Shown: positions 8,356 through 18,256, counted from the stretch's first letter. The stretch: 40,298 nucleotides of DNA from Deltaproteobacteria bacterium (GCA_016933215.1 JAFGBH010000036.1:1-40298), one strand, 5' to 3'. A program made the numbers and translations. Notes: a model not told the origin generated them from the sequence alone.

Positions 8356-9222
8356 CTAATTTGTTGATTTCCAATCGAGAAAGCGCATCAGACGGACTCC
8401 TTTTTTGCCGATTTCAAAAGCAAAGTCGCTGCGAGACGGGTCGCCACCTGTCGCATCTGTTATAATAAAATGTTCTATTTCTACTTTTTTACCCTTGCTC
8501 TGAATAGCGTAAAGATAATCAATTTTTTTCCCACCAGCATCAGCAAGTATGGAGTCGGACCTTACGTAAAAATATTCTTTGCCGCCATTATCTGATGTCA
8601 CTTCAAGTCGTACGTTTATGTTGGAAAAACCCACACCTTTTGCAAAGTTGCCGCCTGTAATGGTTCCTATAAAAGTGTCAGCTTGCGCATTTTGTTCCAG
8701 TCGTGCTTGTGTCGGTACGATCGGTACATTTTGCTGATTGTGATTGATGATTGTTCCTGGGATTAAAGTCTTTACATAATATTTCCCCTCGTAATCTTGA
8801 AGATTTAAGAGTTTGTTTCTTGCGTTGAGGAGTCCCGTATAAGGTTCCTGCCGGATAAATATAATATCCCCTGCTTTTGCCGACACATTTATTTCTGCCC
8901 AGTTTTCTGCCTTTGATAGTATCTTATGTTCGCCCGGTGTGAGATTAAAGTATATATACTGACCTCCCATATTGTACCCTATCTCTGATTTTGGTTCCTG
9001 ATTGTCAATAAACACATCGAATCTGATTCCTTTGTACCAAGATTCTTGAAATACAACATAAACAATAGCCTTTCCATCTTCTGGAAGTTTGGGGAGCTGA
9101 TACGTGGCAATCGCAGCCTTCATTTCCTCTGGTCGGGGCAGACTGGCACATCCAAAAATTACGAAAGGTATAAAGAAAATAATTCCTAATCTTACCGCCC
9201 AATTCTTTATCATTTGATTCAC
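8356..9222 (-). CDS. Predicted lipoprotein, DUF2846-like
   Basis: Signal peptide with FGCA lipobox; GKAIVYVVFQ...FDVFIDN...YIYFNLTPGEHKI...AKAGDIIFI resembles DUF2846-type proteins. Confidence 0.65.
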   Translation of the reverse strand: MNQMIKNWAVRLGIIFFIPFVIFGCASLPRPEEMKAAIATYQLPKLPEDGKAIVYVVFQESWYKGIRFDVFIDNQEPKSEIGYNMGGQYIYFNLTPGEHKILSKAENWAEINVSAKAGDIIFIRQEPYTGLLNARNKLLNLQDYEGKYYVKTLIPGTIINHNQQNVPIVPTQARLEQNAQADTFIGTITGGNFAKGVGFSNINVRLEVTSDNGGKEYFYVRSDSILADAGGKKIDYLYAIQSKGKKVEIEHFIITDATGGDPSRSDFAFEIGKKGVRLMRFLDWKSTN

Positions 9223-9602
9223 CCCGATGTTCTGTTGTAAGAAGCATAGAAATTAATATATGGATTCCGCTTTTTCCAAAGTTGAATGTCATAATAACAC
9301 TATTTATTTTTTTTAAAGAGGAAAATCTACGTCTCATTTATTACGGCTTGAAGTCTTCAATAATTGTTTATGTTGACGATTTGAGGATAACAGGAAGTAG
9401 CAGCTAATCCAAATAACTCCTGAAAATCTTCGATACTAATCAGCGAAAAAACAAGGCCCAGTACTTATTTCTTTTAAAACAAATAAATCTGTCCCCTTTT
9501 CTGCTCAATTTTATTGACAAAATAAGAAATCCGCAAGATAATTTGCTCAGTTCAGAATATCCAAACCAAAAAAGTAGTATTCAAAAAAAAAGGGGTGGTG
9601 AA

Positions 9603-10253
9603 ATGGATAAAGATTATTTTTTTGGTAGTGATAATCAGACGATCGGTCCGGTCAATCTGGAAACCGTCAAAGAGAAGATCTCGGAAGGCGTGATCACTTC
9701 ACAGACACTAGTATGGTGTGAAGGCATGGATAATTGGAAGCCTGCTGGCCAGATCCAGGAATTATCGTCATTATTTAATAGTGGTGTCCAGCCACCTCCA
9801 TTACCCCAAAGCCCGACGACACCTCCTCCGCTACCAGGCACAAATATTCCCGAAGGATTGAATTCTTTTGAAGAAAAGGCTTACCGCTTTGCGACAGCCA
9901 TATACCGTCCCTGGAGAGGAAAAGATTCTCAACTCGGAGCCTATGTCCGGAAAAATCCCAAGAGCGCTGTTTATGTTTCGTTGGGGACGATCGCCGTCAT
10001 GATCGTTATCCTTATCCTGTTCGCCTATACTTTCTCTCCCGACAAGGATCAAGGTCAGCAATACACCCAGGGCCAGCAGCAAATGCCGATGGGTCAGGTG
10101 CCCCCGGCGGGTTGGCAGGCGGGGCACCGGGCCATGATGGACGCGCAGCGGGAAATCGGAGAGATCGGTATCGATGTGTACACTTACCAGCGTGACCGGC
10201 AGGATGAAATGGATGACTTCCGCCGGAAAGCAACTTACGGGACAGACAATTAA
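9603..10253 (+). CDS. GYF_2 domain protein with a single transmembrane segment
   Basis: DYFFGSDNQTIGPVNLETVKEKISEGVITSQTLVWCEGMDNWKPA, Pro-rich linker, then hydrophobic helix. Start moved to the ATG at 9603 after GGGGTGG. Confidence 0.7.
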   Translation: MDKDYFFGSDNQTIGPVNLETVKEKISEGVITSQTLVWCEGMDNWKPAGQIQELSSLFNSGVQPPPLPQSPTTPPPLPGTNIPEGLNSFEEKAYRFATAIYRPWRGKDSQLGAYVRKNPKSAVYVSLGTIAVMIVILILFAYTFSPDKDQGQQYTQGQQQMPMGQVPPAGWQAGHRAMMDAQREIGEIGIDVYTYQRDRQDEMDDFRRKATYGTDN

Positions 10254-10277
10254 GGAATGCTGAAGACGTGTAAATGG

Positions 10278-10304
10278 AAAATAGGGACAACAGCGCCCTT
10301 TTTC
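10278..10304 (+). repeat. REP-like element with a 3-nt insertion
   Basis: AAAATAGGGACAACAGCGCCCTTTTTC, intergenic. Confidence 0.55.
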
Positions 10305-10310
10305 ATTGTA

Positions 10311-11048
10311 TCACGTTTTATTTTTGAGCTCTTGACATTGCTTTTTGATTATTGCCATTTCTTCAGGGTCAATCAATTCCTTGATGGTGCCTATAAGGTC
10401 AGGGTACTGTTTTTCCAATCCTTTGGCCATACCATCGAAAACAGGGTTTGCATCATAAAGTTTACCTGGCGCACGATTCGTTCCCCAGGGGATGCTCACA
10501 AGATAAGAAAATTCAAATTCTTTAACAGGTATGGTTTTCGTCCACATTAACTCGCGAGTAGTAATTTCTCGCAATTCGATAGTTATCTTTCCGGAAACCT
10601 CAGCTTTACCGGTTTGGTTAGTCGGCGATTGCCAAGCCCAATAATTTTCGAGCTCCTCTTTCTGCTCACTTAAAATGACAGAAAGTTCCAGCGTAGGGAT
10701 CAATAATAAATCAATATTCTTTTTATCCTGAAATGGGATCACGTCGTAAGAATCATAGGGACCACGGACACCAAAACCTTTAGCCGTAAGGATCTCAAGC
10801 GAGTCCTGTTTTATGGCGTCCGGTAAATTAACAAACTGCTGCGAAGAGAACCACAGAAGGCTTCCTTTTGTTTTAAAAAGAATGCTTGATACCGTAAAAA
10901 TTACTTCGCCGTTATAAGGAATATTTTCCTGAGCATCGGATGTATAAACAAAATTTGCCCTATATTTATCTTCAGTTCGGGATGCTTCCGGAAGTGTCGC
11001 ACATCCATTTAAAACGAGACACAAAAACACAATAAATAGTTTTTTCAA
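10311..11048 (-). CDS. Predicted lipoprotein, function unknown
   Basis: 245 aa ORF with signal peptide and LNGC lipobox. Confidence 0.7.
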   Translation of the reverse strand: MKKLFIVFLCLVLNGCATLPEASRTEDKYRANFVYTSDAQENIPYNGEVIFTVSSILFKTKGSLLWFSSQQFVNLPDAIKQDSLEILTAKGFGVRGPYDSYDVIPFQDKKNIDLLLIPTLELSVILSEQKEELENYWAWQSPTNQTGKAEVSGKITIELREITTRELMWTKTIPVKEFEFSYLVSIPWGTNRAPGKLYDANPVFDGMAKGLEKQYPDLIGTIKELIDPEEMAIIKKQCQELKNKT

Positions 11049-11211
11049 AATACCCTCCTTTTCTATTCAAAGGTTCAGCTATCGGACATGTTTAAAGTTT
11101 TCTAAATCAAAAAATCGACCACATCTAACAGTAATTTCAATTTTTTACAACTGATGTTTTTTTAATGGTACACCAAACTCACAGGGATAAAATAGACAGC
11201 GCCATATTCCT

Positions 11212-11244
11212 TCTTGCCCATCTAACTTTCCCATGAAAATAGGG
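11212..11244 (+). repeat. 33-bp direct repeat flanking AbiE, left copy
   Basis: TCTTGCCCATCTAACTTTCCCATGAAAATAGGG; one mismatch to 13104-13136. Confidence 0.88.
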
Positions 11245-11362
11245 TTTTGTCCCTGATTAACAGGTTTATTAATATTCCTAATTGACGACCTGAAGTCGAC
11301 AAATACCAATATAATTAAACTTTGCCTTGACAATAGTTTAAAAATATGGTTTTTTGACGACT

Positions 11363-12142
11363 ATGGGTACTGAAAATAAGACAAAAATAAACCGCCTGAT
11401 AAGCCAGTGGAAGCCCGGCACTCCCGGCGTTACTTCCTACCTGAATGCCTCCGGTTTCGGCCGCGATCTGCTGGTGAAATATAAAAACAGCGGGTGGCTG
11501 GAATCGTTCGGCAGGGGCGCCTACATACGGGCCGGGGACACGGTGGATTGGCTGGGCGCCCTTTACAGCCTGCAACGCCAGCTTACCCTTCCCGTCCACG
11601 CCGGTGGGAAAACTGCCCTCGAGTTGCAAGGATACGCCCATTACCTGCCGGCGAGGCAACGTAAGGTCTTTCTGTACGGGCCCCAAGGGCTGACAGTCCC
11701 GTCCTGGTTTACAGGAGACCGTTTCGGCGTGACATTGGTCCTGACCCGCACGAACATGGTGCCACCCGATTACGCACAAGGATTTTCCGAGTTCAAAGAG
11801 CGCGATTTTTCGGTCAGGATAGCGGCGCCGGAAAGGGCGGCCTTGGAGATGCTTCACCTCGTGCCTCGGAAAGTAGGATTCGACGAAGCCCGATTGATCA
11901 TGGAAAATCTGGTCACGCTCCGTCCCGATGTTGTCCAGGAACTTTTAGCGGGATGCCGCTCCGTGAAGGTGAAACGGCTGTTCCTTTACATGGCGGAGCG
12001 GTGCGCTCACCCCTGGGTATCAAAACTGGATGTCTCAAAGGTCGATCTCGGGAAAGGAAAGCGGATGATCGTACCGAATGGCCGGTATAACGCGAAATAT
12101 CGGATAACGGTCCCCGCCGATCAGGAGGGAATACCTGCGTGA
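11363..12142 (+). CDS. AbiEi-type antitoxin (type IV toxin-antitoxin)
   Basis: N-terminal wHTH-like segment and AbiEi-type GGKTALELQGYAHYLPARQRKVFLYGP; overlaps the AbiEii gene by 4 nt. Confidence 0.82.
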   Translation: MGTENKTKINRLISQWKPGTPGVTSYLNASGFGRDLLVKYKNSGWLESFGRGAYIRAGDTVDWLGALYSLQRQLTLPVHAGGKTALELQGYAHYLPARQRKVFLYGPQGLTVPSWFTGDRFGVTLVLTRTNMVPPDYAQGFSEFKERDFSVRIAAPERAALEMLHLVPRKVGFDEARLIMENLVTLRPDVVQELLAGCRSVKVKRLFLYMAERCAHPWVSKLDVSKVDLGKGKRMIVPNGRYNAKYRITVPADQEGIPA

Positions 12143-13056
12143 TGGATACCGTATTTCTCAGACAGGCCGAACTGCTCCTGCGGATCATCCCGCTGATCGA
12201 CAGAGAAGCCTCCTTTGCCCTCAAGGGAGGGACGGCTATCAATTTTTTCGTCCGGGATCTTCCGCGCATCTCCGTTGATATCGATCTCGTGTACCTCCCC
12301 ATTGGTGAAAGGGATGTCGCCCTGCATGAAACAAGCGATGCCCTTGCCCGGATATCCCGGGCCGTCGAGGGCACAATTCCCGGAACGAAAGTCATTCCGA
12401 AGAAGACCGGAGGAATCGATCTGTCCAGCGGATTGTTCGTACGGCGACAGGAGGCGATGGTCAAGATCGAGCCGAACCTGGTCATACGCGGTTCCGTATT
12501 TCCGCCTACAAGAAGGGTCCTCTCTCCGAGGGCCGTGGATCGCTTCAAGATTTCCGTGGAATGCCAGGTGCTCGCAGAAGATGAACTGTATGCGGGTAAA
12601 ATCTGCGCCGCCCTGGATCGCCAGCACCCGCGGGACCTCTTCGATATCATGATGCTGCTCAAATATGGGAACTTCGGCGTCGCCATGCGGAAGGCGTTTG
12701 TCGTTTACCTGATCAGCCATGACCGGCCCATGGTAGAGATTCTCAATCCGCGGTTCGGAGATATCCGTCCTGCCTTTGAAACCGAATTTCAGGGCATGAC
12801 CGCTGAAGAGGCAACCTGCGAGGATCTGGAAAAGACCAGGGAAGATCTCGTCGCCATGATAGCAAGAGGGCTGACCGTCGAAGAAAAACAATTCATCGTA
12901 TCCGTCAAGGAAGGCACGCCTCGGTGGGATTTGATCGGGATCGAGGGGGTCGAGGACCTGCCCGCAGTCAAGTGGAAGCTCCTGAATATCGGTCGTATGA
13001 GTCCGTCGAAGCATAAACAGGCGATCCGCAAATTGAAGGATTACCTGGAAGTATAG
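12139..13056 (+). CDS. AbiEii/AbiGii-type nucleotidyltransferase toxin
   Basis: FALKGGTAINFFVRDLPRISVDIDLVYLP is the AbiEii nucleotidyltransferase motif (GGTxx...DIDL). Confidence 0.87.
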   Translation: MMDTVFLRQAELLLRIIPLIDREASFALKGGTAINFFVRDLPRISVDIDLVYLPIGERDVALHETSDALARISRAVEGTIPGTKVIPKKTGGIDLSSGLFVRRQEAMVKIEPNLVIRGSVFPPTRRVLSPRAVDRFKISVECQVLAEDELYAGKICAALDRQHPRDLFDIMMLLKYGNFGVAMRKAFVVYLISHDRPMVEILNPRFGDIRPAFETEFQGMTAEEATCEDLEKTREDLVAMIARGLTVEEKQFIVSVKEGTPRWDLIGIEGVEDLPAVKWKLLNIGRMSPSKHKQAIRKLKDYLEV

Positions 13057-13103
13057 GCGACTGTTTCTTGTCGAAGAAATCTGAGGATAATCCCCTATTC
13101 CTC

Positions 13104-13136
13104 TCTTGCCCATCTATCTTTCCCATGAAAATAGGG
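13104..13136 (+). repeat. 33-bp direct repeat flanking AbiE, right copy
   Basis: TCTTGCCCATCTATCTTTCCCATGAAAATAGGG; 32/33 identical to 11212-11244. Confidence 0.88.
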
Positions 13137-13201
13137 AGGTGCCCTCATTTTCACGAAAACGGAAGGGCAAACAAATAACGCGGGTAACCAATACCCAATA
13201 A

Positions 13202-13235
13202 AAAGCCCCCGCCTTACCAAAAAGACGGGGGCTTT
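13202..13235. terminator. Rho-independent, probably bidirectional terminator
   Basis: AAAGCCCCCG...CGGGGGCTTT between convergent genes (AbiEii + and M24 -). Confidence 0.8.
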
Positions 13236-13259
13236 GTCGTGTCCCTTGTCTCTGTTTAC

Positions 13260-14483
13260 CTATGAAATCTCTTCAATACCGAGCGGATATTTTGATAATA
13301 TCTCGCAACCGTCTTTGACGATCACAATGTCATTTTCATAGCGGAATCCGATATGCTCTTCCGGCGCGGCATATTGCATGGCACAGACGACCATTTCATT
13401 TTCCGAATAGACATGATTCTGATCAGTCCAGTACGGCAGGTCTGGATTAACGACTGCCCCTATCCGCCACTCGTCACCGAAAAGACCTATCCCGTGTTCA
13501 CAGGCCGGCTGGATAAAATCTCCGCAGCCACGCGATTCGGCGAAATCCATCATGATGGCGGCAAGCGTTCCGGGCGTTGTGCCGGCACGATAATTATCCA
13601 ATACGGTCTGAACAATCGCGACAAAATTGTCCGCGTGCCAGCGCTGTCGTTTTGTTGCCGGCGCGATCAGATAATTGTGCGAATGATCGCCCAGGGCCAG
13701 TTTGAACATCGAGTGAAAATCAAGCATCAGCGGGTCGCCTGCCTGTATCTCTTTGGTTGTAGGAGGCGTACAAGCGCCAAGCCCTGTGCGGTAGCCGCTG
13801 GATATTTCATTAAGCCCCGCAAAATTCCACTCCGACACACTGCCCGCTTTGCGCATCGCGAGCGCGGCGATACCGGCAATCACGGTTTCCGTCATTCCTT
13901 TGTAGCCGCCGTTTTCGAGCGCCGCCCGCGCCGCCTTGTGTCCTTCGTCGACAATCAGCGATGCTGTGCGGAACCGTTCAATGGTCCCTTTATCTTTGAT
14001 GATCGAGAGACCATCAATAATGTCGTGCGCGTTCACCCATTCAAACCCGGGGAGCGCTTCTTTAAAATTGGTGTATTCCCAGTGGGAAAGATTTCCTTCG
14101 GCCGTCCACGTGGAAATCCCGTCCTCGTAGCCGATACGTCCTTTTTTGATGCCGAGGTCGTCTTTGATAAGATCGGTTATCGCGGAGACCTGCTCCATGC
14201 CGCCCATCGGGCCGTAGGCGAGAACATGATCCTCGTCCACCCATGTCTCGTCGGCCACACGCATTGAGTCAACCACAAAGGTAAAATAGAAGGGCTGTCC
14301 CTCCGGCGGAATGACCAGGTAACTTCGCCACGGGCAGAATGTATCCATCACGAAACTCATTGTCCGGATGCGCGAACCGAGATACACGTCAATGTCGCGC
14401 TTGTGCATTTCGGCCTGTATCGCCTGAACACGTCCCGGATTGTCTATATAATACTTGTCATTGGGGTCTAATATTCTGGTCAT
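13260..14483 (-). CDS. M24 (creatinase/aminopeptidase P fold) family protein
   Basis: PLMLDFHSMFKLALGDHSHNYLI, EHGIGLFGDEW, GFRYENDIVIV typical of the M24 fold. Confidence 0.82.
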   Translation of the reverse strand: MTRILDPNDKYYIDNPGRVQAIQAEMHKRDIDVYLGSRIRTMSFVMDTFCPWRSYLVIPPEGQPFYFTFVVDSMRVADETWVDEDHVLAYGPMGGMEQVSAITDLIKDDLGIKKGRIGYEDGISTWTAEGNLSHWEYTNFKEALPGFEWVNAHDIIDGLSIIKDKGTIERFRTASLIVDEGHKAARAALENGGYKGMTETVIAGIAALAMRKAGSVSEWNFAGLNEISSGYRTGLGACTPPTTKEIQAGDPLMLDFHSMFKLALGDHSHNYLIAPATKRQRWHADNFVAIVQTVLDNYRAGTTPGTLAAIMMDFAESRGCGDFIQPACEHGIGLFGDEWRIGAVVNPDLPYWTDQNHVYSENEMVVCAMQYAAPEEHIGFRYENDIVIVKDGCEILSKYPLGIEEIS

Positions 14484-14496
14484 TGTGTATCTCCCT

Positions 14497-14898
14497 TCAG
14501 TACTGCGTTGGTATCTTAGCCAGGACTTTATTCAGACGGTCGGAGACGGCCGCGAGTCTGAGCGCCTTGGTCAGATTGCCTTTGAGTTTCAGTTTTCCGG
14601 TCATCAGGGCCCTTTGGGCGCCAAGTTCCGCGCGGGAAATTCTGGCAAAGGTTTCATAATTCCCGATGATTCTAAATACCGCCTCGGGAGGCTCTCCGGT
14701 CCCCGTTTCCACGCGGGTTACTTTTCCATCCTCGCATGCGAGAAAAAGAAAGTGTTCCACCCCGTCGGGACAGGTTTTGTAGATGTTGGACATCGATGTC
14801 GTGACATTATTCATCTTCTCCGGTGTGAGCTCGGCCTGGAGCCTTTTGAGCGCTTCATCGCGCCATGACTCGCTCAGGTACACATGTTTATCTTCCAT
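14497..14898 (-). CDS. SCP2 sterol-binding domain protein
   Basis: GTGEPPEAVFRIIGNYETFARISRAELGAQRALMTGKLKLKGNLTKALRL is SCP2-like. Confidence 0.75.
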   Translation of the reverse strand: MEDKHVYLSESWRDEALKRLQAELTPEKMNNVTTSMSNIYKTCPDGVEHFLFLACEDGKVTRVETGTGEPPEAVFRIIGNYETFARISRAELGAQRALMTGKLKLKGNLTKALRLAAVSDRLNKVLAKIPTQY

Positions 14899-14955
14899 AG
14901 TAGTTCCTCCTGCCTTGTGTTGTCTCCTGTTAAGGTCCCTCTCATAAAAAACAAA

Positions 14956-14984
14956 AGCCCTCTCTCATTCTGAGAAACAGGGCT
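14956..14984. terminator. Hairpin, possible terminator
   Basis: AGCCCT...TCTCA-ttc-TGAGA...AGGGCT nested inverted repeat in intergenic DNA. Confidence 0.35.
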
Positions 14985-15116
14985 GTATGACAATCAGACA
15001 ATAATCCCTCCCTCCGGGGTTACATCTGTTCAGAAGCACATGCAATGCGTTCACGATCAAAAATGCGCTAAAAGCATAAACTTCATAAAGACAGTATGTC
15101 AAGGAATATCGTTTTT

Positions 15117-15138
15117 AAATAGGGAGAGCGCCCTTTTT
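15117..15138 (+). repeat. REP-like element
   Basis: AAATAGGGAGAGCGCCCTTTTT, adjacent to the end of the TPR gene. Confidence 0.55.
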
Positions 15139-15158
15139 TCAGAAAGCTCACTCATAGG

Positions 15159-16406
15159 TCATTCAGAGCCTTCTTGATCCTCTATACGTTCGGCAAAGGC
15201 CAGGTAACGCAGGGATTCATTTTCATATCCCTGGGCCGCATAGATCTGGCTTATTTTGCGGTAATACTGGGCTCTTTCCCCCGGCAGTTCCTGGGCCAGA
15301 GAAAGATATAATTCCAGTATTGCGCCGGACATGTTTCCGAGCTCGAAGGATGTATCGGCATACCGCGCCTTGATAAAGGGGTCGAGGCGGGTACGGCATT
15401 GCTGGCATTCTGTCATGATCTCGCCATAAAGATCGTTTGCCTTTGCCGTCTTGCCGAGGGCCTCATAGGTGATGGCCAGGGCCCGCACGATGTTTTCATC
15501 CCATCCGTCGGTATTGAGGCAGTTGTTATAAAAGGACTCCGCTTTTTCGTATTGCCCGGCACGGAAAAGCGTTTCGCCATCGAGGATTTTCATATGGAGG
15601 GTTTTGCGCAGTTCGGGCGGCGACGAACGTATCACTTTATGGGCTTCATCAAAGGCCTCCATCTCCCAGAGTGCCTCACAGAGCAAATGATATCCGCGAA
15701 GTAACGAGGGATTTGCTCTTACATATTCTTCCAGAACCTTGCGGGCTTCCTCCGTTTTTCCCAGATTCAGGCATGCCGTGCCGATCTCGAAGTATATATG
15801 GTCTCCCCCGGGCATATTTTCTTCCAGGGCATTGGTAAGAAGCGGAAGCGCCTGTTCATAGTCTCCCTGGTTCAGCGCCACGTACCCTTCCCTGAAGGTA
15901 TCGCCATATTCGAGGTAGGCATGACGGATCTCATCGGGGAGCGTACTCACCAGGGCCGTAAAATATTCGTCGCCCTCGTGATGGTAGGCCGGTTGTTCCG
16001 CGGCGCCATCATCGCCGGTGACCACGGGGGCCTCTTTGGGCATTCCTTCTCTTTTCCGTCTTTTTGTTTCCTGCAAAAGGTCTTCGAGGGCGTCTTTGAG
16101 TGTGCGATTTTCTGTTAATTCGGAAGCGAGGAGAAACATATCCTCAGCATCGTCATAGAGCTCCTGGGCCAGCAAATCCTCGCCGCTTTCCATGTGGGCG
16201 CGGGCCAGAGACTCCCTGCTTCTGACGATTTTTACCTGAAGACGGTTGGCGTAGCCGGTATCGTCGGGACGTTTCTTCTCAAGTTTATTCAGGGCGCTTT
16301 CGTATTCCAGCTTGGCCGAGCCGAATTCCCCGATGTTGAAGAAGGCGTCTCCCTGTTTTTCATACTCTTCAGGGTCTTTGCCGGAAAAAAATTTTAACAG
16401 TCCCAT
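15159..16406 (-). CDS. Tetratricopeptide repeat protein
   Basis: Multiple TPR-like helices (GDAFFNIGEFGSAKLEYESAL; GYVALNQGDYEQALPLLTNAL; GTACLNLGKTEEARKVLEEYVRANP). Confidence 0.85.
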   Translation of the reverse strand: MGLLKFFSGKDPEEYEKQGDAFFNIGEFGSAKLEYESALNKLEKKRPDDTGYANRLQVKIVRSRESLARAHMESGEDLLAQELYDDAEDMFLLASELTENRTLKDALEDLLQETKRRKREGMPKEAPVVTGDDGAAEQPAYHHEGDEYFTALVSTLPDEIRHAYLEYGDTFREGYVALNQGDYEQALPLLTNALEENMPGGDHIYFEIGTACLNLGKTEEARKVLEEYVRANPSLLRGYHLLCEALWEMEAFDEAHKVIRSSPPELRKTLHMKILDGETLFRAGQYEKAESFYNNCLNTDGWDENIVRALAITYEALGKTAKANDLYGEIMTECQQCRTRLDPFIKARYADTSFELGNMSGAILELYLSLAQELPGERAQYYRKISQIYAAQGYENESLRYLAFAERIEDQEGSE

Positions 16407-16537
16407 GAATAAGGCTCCTATAAAAAGATTGGAACGGCATTATGGCATTTTTCCCTTCGCGAATAAAGGGAAAGGTAGCGAAGGCGGCAATCCGGGAAAG
16501 ATTTTATCCCTGAGCCGAGAGGGTCGAAAAAATAGCG

Positions 16538-16567
16538 AATAAATAGGGACAGCTGTTCCTCTTTATT
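16538..16567. repeat. Palindromic REP-like element
   Basis: AATAAATAGGGACAGCTGTTCCTCTTTATT, 30-bp near-perfect palindrome. Confidence 0.65.
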
Positions 16568-16645
16568 ATATATATAACCTTCACAACACATTTTGACTGA
16601 AATTGTGATATCTTTTCCTGATTACAAAGACATGGGTGTACGGGC

Positions 16646-18184
16646 ATGGGATACAGGGAACTATCATTCAAGCTGCCCCCTGACTATAAGGAGGGGGATC
16701 TGCGGGAGGCGATCACAAAGGAACTGGGGATAAAAGCGTTCTCCTGGCAGGTAGCGAATAAAAGTCTTGATGCCCGTAAAAAAAGAGACATTCACTGGCA
16801 GATACGGGTCTCGGTCCTGTCGGAGGAGCTCACGGGGGGTGAACCCGTCGTTCCGCCGGCGCTCGAGGTTCCCTCTCGCACAAGGGATGAACGGGCCGTC
16901 GTTATCGGGAGCGGACCCGCGGGATGCTTTGCAGCCCTTGTTCTTCAGAAGGCGGGTTTTCAGACGACGATGATCGAACGGGGGACCGAGGTAAAAAAAC
17001 GGGCCCGGGGGATCACTTCCTTTGAGACGACCGGCATCTTCGATCCGGTGAGCAATTATGCCTTCGGCGAAGGGGGGGCGGGGACCTTTTCCGATGGAAA
17101 ACTCACGTCGCGATCCAAACACATATCGAAAGAAAAACGCTTCATCATAGAGAGCTACATCCGGGCGGGGGCCCCCGAAGAGATACGATACATGGCGCAC
17201 CCCCACCTGGGGAGTGACAACCTGAAGATGATCGTGGCGAATCTGAGAAAAGAATTCCTGGATCGTGGCGGAAAGCTCCTCTTTGAGACACTCCTGGAAG
17301 ACCTGAAGATTGAAGGGGGAAGGGTTGTCGAAGCGGTAACGGCCGAAGGCGGGATCGAAGCCGATTACTGTATTATCGCTCCCGGTCATTCCGCCTACGA
17401 AACCTACCGAATGCTGATCAGGAGAGGTGTTGCATTCCGTACCAAGAATTTCGCCCTCGGATCCCGGGTGGAGCACCCTCAGGAGCTTATCAACCTCGCC
17501 CAATGGGGACGGGAAGATCTGCCGGGGGTCAAGGCCGCCGAATGCCGTCTGACCTCGCGGGGGAATGGAGACCTTCCGGTGTATACCTTCTGCATGTGTC
17601 CCGGCGGCGTGGTTGTCCCCGCCTCCGCCTACTCACATATCAACATCGTCAACGGGATGAGCCGGTACAGAAGGGACGGGACATTTGCCAATGCGGCCTG
17701 CGTGGCGGCGGTGAGCCCGGAGGCACTGACGGGTAGAGAGACAAGTGCTCCGAAGGCCCTCGACTGGCTGGAAGCCCTGGAGGAACGGTTCTTCCGGTAC
17801 GCGGAAGGGTTCGCGGCGCCTTTCTGTACGATAGAGCATTTCATCAAGGGAAAGGGATCGTCCGCAATTTCCGCATCGAGTTATCCGCTGGGGTTGAAAC
17901 CGGCGCCTCTGTGGGAACTGCTCCCCCCGCGCGTGAGCAAGGCCCTTCGCGAGGGACTTAAGGACTTCAGCCGTAAAATCAAGGGGTTTGAAACCGGCAC
18001 GATCATGGGGCTTGAGAGTAAGACCTCGTCACCGATTCAGGTTCAGCGGGACGGAAAGGGCCTCTGCAATGGCTTTGAAAACCTCTATGTCGTGGGAGAG
18101 GGGAGCGGCTGGGCCGGGGGAATCATATCGAGCGGCGCGGACGGCATACAAGCCGCCATGCATATAGCGAAGTCGGCACGCTGA
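16646..18184 (+). CDS. Uncharacterised FAD-dependent dehydrogenase (COG2509-like NAD(P)/FAD-dependent oxidoreductase)
   Basis: AVVIGSGPAGCFAALVLQKAGFQTTMIERG dinucleotide-binding motif; NLYVVGEGSGWAGGIISSGADGIQAA. Confidence 0.88.
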   Translation: MGYRELSFKLPPDYKEGDLREAITKELGIKAFSWQVANKSLDARKKRDIHWQIRVSVLSEELTGGEPVVPPALEVPSRTRDERAVVIGSGPAGCFAALVLQKAGFQTTMIERGTEVKKRARGITSFETTGIFDPVSNYAFGEGGAGTFSDGKLTSRSKHISKEKRFIIESYIRAGAPEEIRYMAHPHLGSDNLKMIVANLRKEFLDRGGKLLFETLLEDLKIEGGRVVEAVTAEGGIEADYCIIAPGHSAYETYRMLIRRGVAFRTKNFALGSRVEHPQELINLAQWGREDLPGVKAAECRLTSRGNGDLPVYTFCMCPGGVVVPASAYSHINIVNGMSRYRRDGTFANAACVAAVSPEALTGRETSAPKALDWLEALEERFFRYAEGFAAPFCTIEHFIKGKGSSAISASSYPLGLKPAPLWELLPPRVSKALREGLKDFSRKIKGFETGTIMGLESKTSSPIQVQRDGKGLCNGFENLYVVGEGSGWAGGIISSGADGIQAAMHIAKSAR

Positions 18185-18256
18185 AGGGCGGATTAGTGAA
18201 CGAAGCCATATACGGTTCTTTTTTCAAACGATAATCGGGGACGGTCGCTCATGGTT

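Noticed and set aside
12121-13113. Long minus-strand ORFs (11913-12686, 12121-13113) opposite AbiEii
   Set aside because: Antisense reading frames in GC-rich coding DNA; AbiEii motif on the plus strand is clear.
16664-17503. 279-aa minus-strand ORF inside the FAD dehydrogenase
   Set aside because: Shadow ORF; plus-strand frame carries the Rossmann motif.
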